A program made the translations under genes and the position numbers. The notes below the pieces were generated by a model. It was not told the DNA's origin and did not search any database. It saw only the letters and a list, made by a program, of their open reading frames with translations. A DNA stretch of 64,000 nucleotides from Alteraurantiacibacter buctensis (GTDB lineage: Bacteria; Pseudomonadota; Alphaproteobacteria; Sphingomonadales; Sphingomonadaceae), in the NCBI RefSeq assembly GCF_009827655.1, contig NZ_WTYV01000007.1, positions 62,001 through 126,000 on the forward strand, read 5' to 3'. This document shows positions 60,363 to 64,000 of this stretch, piece after piece; position 1 is the stretch's first letter; the number at the start of each line of letters is the position of its first letter.

Positions 60363-61283
60363 GTGCTCCGCAAATTCGATCTCGTGCTGAGCGCTGCCAT
60401 GTGCTGCGCCGTCCTGACCTCCTGCGGCGGCGGCAACCCCACGCCCACCCCCACCGGCACCGGTACGCCCACGCCCACGCCGACCACAACGGCAACGCCG
60501 GTGGTCTACAACTTCACCAGCGACTTCATCGTCTCCAGCGGCGGCATCTACATCTATGCCAACTTCACGCCCACCGGCGGGGCCGAGGTGTTCAGCGATG
60601 CCTCGCGGCTCACCGGTGTTGCGGGGCTGGCCTATACTGCCTCGCCCGAGAAGGTGGTGTTCGGCTTCCCCGACCTGACCGATGACGTGACCTACCTGGG
60701 TTCGGAGCGGACCAGCGCCACGGCCACCAGCCGCGTCTACGTGCGCGACGATACCTCGCTGTCCATCGACAAGCCGTTCACCCACACCCTGCGCGCCACT
60801 TACAAGCGGACCGATCCGTTCACCCGCAGCGGCGTGGCCGGCACCCTGCGCGGCTATCGCGTGGGCCTGTTCACCCTGCCGGTGACCGTTACCACTGCCA
60901 TCGGCAGCAACCTGACCTTCAGCGGCACTCCGCAGGTGGTTGGCGGCACGTCCGGCACCACCCCGGCGGGCGCCGTCAGCAGCACGGCATCGACCTTTAC
61001 CGTGGTTCCGGCAGCCAGCGCCACGGCCTCGCCCACGATTACCGGTTCGGTCGCGGTGTTCGATACGATCAGCGGCACCACCACGCAGCGGGCCAACCTG
61101 GCCTTTACCGGCACGATCAACGCCTCGGGCGGGATTACCGGCACGATTGCCGATACCCCCAATGCCTTTACCGGGGCATTCTCGGGCGCGCTGTCGGGCG
61201 CCAACCGGGACGAGGTGGCGATCGTGTTCTCCGCCACCCACGCTGACGGCCGCAAATATGTGGGCAGCGTGATCGCAGACTGA
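60363..61283 (+). CDS. Lipoprotein with Thr/Pro linker and beta-barrel-like C-domain
   Basis: A GTG at 60363 with AGGAA upstream starts a 306-residue lipoprotein (VLTSC lipobox, Cys near 21). A Thr/Pro-rich linker (TPTPTGTGTPTPTPTTT) follows and then beta-rich sequence (FVSSGGIYIYANFTPTGGAE-like and TLRGYRVGLFTLPV). The C-terminal part (TGAFSGALSGANRDEVAIVF) recalls the small barrels of transferrin-binding-protein-like surface lipoproteins, which end in a Gly-Glu/Asp motif. Function is unknown. Surface exposure is likely. Confidence 0.72.
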   Translation: MLRKFDLVLSAAMCCAVLTSCGGGNPTPTPTGTGTPTPTPTTTATPVVYNFTSDFIVSSGGIYIYANFTPTGGAEVFSDASRLTGVAGLAYTASPEKVVFGFPDLTDDVTYLGSERTSATATSRVYVRDDTSLSIDKPFTHTLRATYKRTDPFTRSGVAGTLRGYRVGLFTLPVTVTTAIGSNLTFSGTPQVVGGTSGTTPAGAVSSTASTFTVVPAASATASPTITGSVAVFDTISGTTTQRANLAFTGTINASGGITGTIADTPNAFTGAFSGALSGANRDEVAIVFSATHADGRKYVGSVIAD

Positions 61284-61326
61284 CGGAGGGCCGGCGCGGG
61301 CGGCCCTTAGCTCCCGCGCTGCCCGG

Positions 61327-61860
61327 TCAGCCCTTCCACTCGCGGCGTTCCTCCGCCTGGCGGAGCACTTCATAGGCCACCTGTGCGGCCTGGAAGGCAC
61401 GCGCGGCGGCTTCGTCCCCCGGGCGCACATCGGGGTGCAGTTCCTTGGCCCTCGCGCGCCAGGCCTTCTTCACGTCCTCGAAGGTGGCATCGGGATCCAG
61501 TCCCAGCACTTCCAGCGCGCGCATTTCGTCGGCGCTACGGCTGCCATCGCCGCTGCCGGCCCAGCCATAGTGCTGCGCTTCGGCATAGCCGGCATTGTCG
61601 CGCTGTTCGCTGCGGGCACGGGCCTCGGCCTCTTCCTTGTCGAGCCCCTCGAAGTAGTTCCAGCCCTTGTTGTATTCGGCGGCGTGCTTCTCGCAGAAGT
61701 ACCACCGTTCGCGGCTGTTGGGGCTCTTGGGTGCGGGGCAGTTGCCGGGTTCGTTGCAGTTATGCCGGTCGCAGATGCGCACCTGCGCCGTCTCGCGGCT
61801 GCTGCCATAGCCGCGCCAGCGGGGAAAACCCCAGTCCATCGACCGTCCGGAACGGGCCAT
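61327..61860 (-). CDS. J-domain (DnaJ-like) protein
   Basis: The 177-residue protein has an N-terminal Cys/His region (VRICDRHNCNEPGNCPAPKS, WYFCEKHAAEYNKGWNYFEG). The C-terminal J-domain has the helix II-III loop ELHPDVRPGD containing HPD, and helix AARAFQAAQVAYEVLRQ. A J-domain at the C-terminus is the reverse of classical DnaJ and is usual for this alphaproteobacterial family. It stimulates a DnaK-type ATPase. The client is unknown. An ATG seven codons downstream is an alternative start. Confidence 0.9.
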   Translation of the reverse strand: MARSGRSMDWGFPRWRGYGSSRETAQVRICDRHNCNEPGNCPAPKSPNSRERWYFCEKHAAEYNKGWNYFEGLDKEEAEARARSEQRDNAGYAEAQHYGWAGSGDGSRSADEMRALEVLGLDPDATFEDVKKAWRARAKELHPDVRPGDEAAARAFQAAQVAYEVLRQAEERREWKG

Positions 61861-62022
61861 CAGGTTAAGCTCACCGTCAACATCCTCTTCCTATAGGCAG
61901 CCCTGCGCGGCGTTGGAAGCAGGCTGGACCAAGGTCCAGCGTTACAATTGCTTACCAATGTTGCATTGCAATAAGGCTTGGCTAACCTATCTGCCCGCCA
62001 GGCATTGTACGGACGTGAACCC

Positions 62023-62196
62023 ATGAGCAAGCAACTGGCCATTTCTGCAGCGGTTTCCGTGTTTGCCATGGTGGCCTGCGTGGTGATGGTCGGCGCCCTG
62101 GAAAGCGGAGCGGGCGCCCCGGCCCATGCCGCAGCGCCCGCCGCCGTGTCGTTCGGCGTGGAGGCCGTTGCCGGCCTCCGCACCATCGTCCAGTAA
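62023..62196 (+). CDS. Small exported or membrane-anchored protein
   Basis: The ATG at 62023 starts 57 residues. One hydrophobic segment (LAISAAVSVFAMVACVVMVGAL) is followed by an Ala-rich tail (AHAAAPAAVSFGVEAVAGLR). The upstream ribosome site is weak (GGACG). The stop lies directly against the end of pal, which is convergent. Homologues of such proteins are common but unnamed. It could also be a chance frame. Confidence 0.45.
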   Translation: MSKQLAISAAVSVFAMVACVVMVGALESGAGAPAHAAAPAAVSFGVEAVAGLRTIVQ

Positions 62197-62718
62197 TTAC
62201 TGCATCATCACCGTCACCGCGCGGCGGTTGCGGGCCCAGGCCTGTTCGTTGGATGCGGTAACGGCCGGGCGCTCCTCGCCATAGCTGACCACGCGCAGGC
62301 GCGCCTCGGGCACGCCCAGGCTGACCAGGTAGTTGCGCGCGGCAGTGGCGCGGCGCTCACCCAGGGCCAGGTTGTATTCGCGCGTGCCGCGTTCGTCCGC
62401 GTGGCCTTCGATCGTGGCGCGGGCATTAGTGTACTGCAGCATGTATTCCGCCTGGGTGCGCAGGGCTGCGGCGTCCTGGCTGTCGATGTTGTACTGGTCG
62501 GTGTCAAAGTAGATCACGTCGCGCCCGCCCATGGCATTGGCGAAGTGGGCCTGCGACCCGGCGACGGGACCAGCCTGGGTGGGAGCCGGAGTCGGCGCCG
62601 GAGTCATCGTGGGGGCGGTGCTGGGTTGCACCGGCGGCAGAACCTCGGGCGGGTTCTTCTTGCAAGCCGCAAGAGCCAGCACGCTGCTGGCCGCGATCAG
62701 GATGGTCAGCTTTCTCAT
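62197..62718 (-). CDS. pal: Peptidoglycan-associated lipoprotein Pal
   Basis: GAGGAG upstream supports the ATG at 62718; a frame-extending ATG at 62736 is less likely. The 173-residue protein has a lipobox (LALAAC), a Pro/Thr-rich linker and an OmpA-like domain with VIYFDTDQYNID, then ATIEGHADERGTREYNLALG and RVVSYGEERPAV. Pal binds peptidoglycan and TolB and helps outer membrane constriction at division. The tolB gene precedes it on the same strand with a 52-bp gap. Confidence 0.96.
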   Translation of the reverse strand: MRKLTILIAASSVLALAACKKNPPEVLPPVQPSTAPTMTPAPTPAPTQAGPVAGSQAHFANAMGGRDVIYFDTDQYNIDSQDAAALRTQAEYMLQYTNARATIEGHADERGTREYNLALGERRATAARNYLVSLGVPEARLRVVSYGEERPAVTASNEQAWARNRRAVTVMMQ

Positions 62719-62770
62719 GGCATTCTCCTCGTTCATCTTACGGATGGGCTAACGGTGAAACGTGGCATTC

Positions 62771-64000
62771 TTACGGCAGAACGGGGCCCCAGGCCGGGTC
62801 GCTGGCGCCCAGCGGGGTGTTCAGCCGCCGCTCGTTCTCGCCGGTCAGGTCAACCTGCCAGATGGCGCTGTCCTCGTTGCCGCGGCCCGAGCGGAAGAAC
62901 TGGATGATGCGGCCATTGGGCGCCCAGGTGGGCGCCTCGTCCTGCCAGCCGTTGGTCAGCGTGCGCATTCCCTGCCCGCGCGTGTCCATCACCGCGATAT
63001 GGAAGTCACCCACGATGTGGGTAAAGGCGATCTGGTCCCCGCGCGGGCTCCACTCCGGCGTGGCGCAGCGCCCGCCGAAGAAGCTGATGCGCCGCTGGTT
63101 CGATCCGTCGGCATTCATGATGTAGCACTGCTGGGTGCCCGACTGGTCGCTCTCGAACACGATCTGGCTGCCATCGGGCGAGAACGATCCGCCCACCTCG
63201 ATCGAGGGGCTGCTTGTCAGCCGCTGCGGCGTGCCGCCGGTGGCGGGAATGCGGTAGATGTCGGTATTGCCGGCAATTGCCATCGAATAGAGCAGGTAGC
63301 GCCCGTCCGGGCTCCAGCGCGGGGCAAAGGTGGGGTTGCTGCTTTCGGTCACCAGCGTCTGCCGGCCGCTGTCGATGTCATAGACATAGATGCGCGGATT
63401 GCCGTCCTGGTAGGACAGGTAGGCGATGCGGCTGTAGTCCGGCGAATAGCGCGGGGTCAGCGCGGTGGCCTGGCCATTGGTGATGAAGCGGTGGTTGGCC
63501 CCGTCGCTGTCCATGATGGCGAGGCGCTTGATGCGGTTATCCTTGGGGCCGGTTTCGGCAATATAGGCGATGCGGCTGTCGAAAAACGGGCTTTCGCCCG
63601 ACAGGCGCGAATAGACCAGGTCAGCGCACTTGTGCGCCGCGCGCCGCCATTCGGCAGGCGTCACCACCCAGCCCTCGCGCACCAGCTCGTCCTCCAGCGC
63701 CACGTCGTAGAGATAGCAGCCCACGGTCAGCCGCCCGTCCGGATTGGCGCGGACATAGCCGTGCACCAGCATCTCGGCGCTGCGGCCCTGCCATGTGGGC
63801 CAGGCGGGGCTGGTGATCTGGGCATAGCCCGGGCGCGGCAGGCTGTCCGGCCCCACGGGGCGGAACAGGCCGTTGTTCCGCAGGTCATTGAACACCACGC
63901 GGGCCAGTTCTACCCCCAGCGCGCCGGTGCCCGAGGAATTGGCGGGCGTTGCTACATCGGCATTGGTGGCAAAGGCGGGGATGGCGATGCCCAGGTCGTT
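62771..64000 (-). CDS. tolB: Tol-Pal system protein TolB (5' end outside window)
   Basis: The frame runs off the right edge, so the signal peptide and first part are missing. The visible roughly 409 residues contain the N-terminal domain end (VELARVVFNDLRNNGLF) and the six-bladed propeller. Blade repeats show RYSPDYSRIAYLSYQDGNPR, then RWSPDGRYLLYSMAIAGNTD, SFSPDGSQIVFESDQSGT and EWSPRGDQIAFTHI. TolB is periplasmic and interacts with Pal, TolA and outer membrane proteins. An internal GTG at 63898 is not the real start, since coding sequence continues upstream without a break. Confidence 0.96.
   Translation of the reverse strand, partial: NDLGIAIPAFATNADVATPANSSGTGALGVELARVVFNDLRNNGLFRPVGPDSLPRPGYAQITSPAWPTWQGRSAEMLVHGYVRANPDGRLTVGCYLYDVALEDELVREGWVVTPAEWRRAAHKCADLVYSRLSGESPFFDSRIAYIAETGPKDNRIKRLAIMDSDGANHRFITNGQATALTPRYSPDYSRIAYLSYQDGNPRIYVYDIDSGRQTLVTESSNPTFAPRWSPDGRYLLYSMAIAGNTDIYRIPATGGTPQRLTSSPSIEVGGSFSPDGSQIVFESDQSGTQQCYIMNADGSNQRRISFFGGRCATPEWSPRGDQIAFTHIVGDFHIAVMDTRGQGMRTLTNGWQDEAPTWAPNGRIIQFFRSGRGNEDSAIWQVDLTGENERRLNTPLGASDPAWGPVLP

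Noticed and set aside
58997-60487. Long minus-strand frame opposite the DASS transporter
   Set aside because: Antisense to a clear membrane transporter, and the product is Ser/Arg/Pro-rich without any motif.
60430-60500. Tandem CCCACGCC/CACCGG-type repetitive DNA in the lipoprotein gene, considered as a repeat array
   Set aside because: It encodes an ordinary Thr/Pro linker in frame with a lipoprotein. The repetition is explained by the protein.
1-64000. CRISPR arrays, rRNA genes, complete insertion sequences
   Set aside because: No regularly spaced repeats, no rRNA-like sequence and no transposase with terminal repeats were seen on either strand.

Overview
The window is high-GC alphaproteobacterial DNA, most likely from the order Sphingomonadales (Sphingomonas/Novosphingobium/Erythrobacteraceae type). 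This is inferred from TonB-dependent receptors with 'IIVTA' plug starts, the aromatic catabolic and copper genes, the single bifunctional Rsh protein, the pal-tolB order and the short dispersed intergenic repeats. About one third is core genome (45.3-64 kb). The rest is accessory DNA in blocks with different histories.

Block 1 (1-16.2 kb) is catabolic. On the minus strand lie an epoxide-hydrolase-like protein, a close relative of 3-hydroxybenzoate 4-monooxygenase (MobA) and an MFS transporter. Divergently, a TonB receptor precedes a compact plus-strand operon: aldehyde dehydrogenase, thiamine-diphosphate C-C lyase/synthase-like enzyme, VOC protein, two SDRs and a Rieske oxygenase, followed by an IclR regulator. 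Two convergent MpaB-like (DUF2236) putative oxygenases and an AraC regulator close the block. The parts suggest uptake and oxidative breakdown of an aromatic or prenylated aromatic substrate that I cannot name.

Block 2 (17.4-30.2 kb) is mobile. A DUF3489-DUF2924-large serine recombinase cassette is followed by about 1.2 kb of gene debris. Then comes a copper resistance island: P-type ATPase, small membrane protein, CueR, two small Cys/His exported proteins, CopA multicopper oxidase, CopB, CopC and CopD. A MerR-type promoter with a 19-bp spacer precedes the ATPase. A 31-bp identical direct repeat lies on each side of the island.

Block 3 (30.2-39.3 kb) is a substrate-scavenging locus. A TonB receptor and three exported alpha/beta hydrolases (one a two-domain fusion) are read leftward. 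A CpxRA-like two-component system is read rightward. The shared intergenic region holds three phased GTAA(A/G) motifs and a terminator-like hairpin in the receptor leader.

Block 4 (39.4-45.3 kb) is a decayed phage-like segment next to a tRNA-Ser(GGA). It holds an XRE regulator, a NucS-like nuclease, small unknowns, a 5'-truncated large terminase, a DUF5681 gene broken by an in-frame amber codon, and an intact-looking ParB-domain DNA methyltransferase.

Block 5 (45.3-64 kb) is mostly housekeeping: metallopeptidase, cyclophilin, Rsh, rlmJ, M1 peptidase, aminotransferase, hemF, pdeM, infC (probable AUA start), DASS transporter, J-domain protein, pal and tolB (cut by the window edge). It also contains a small YcgG/GntA-like plus DUF1989 operon and a low-GC orphan gene. 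I saw no rRNA, CRISPR array or complete insertion sequence.
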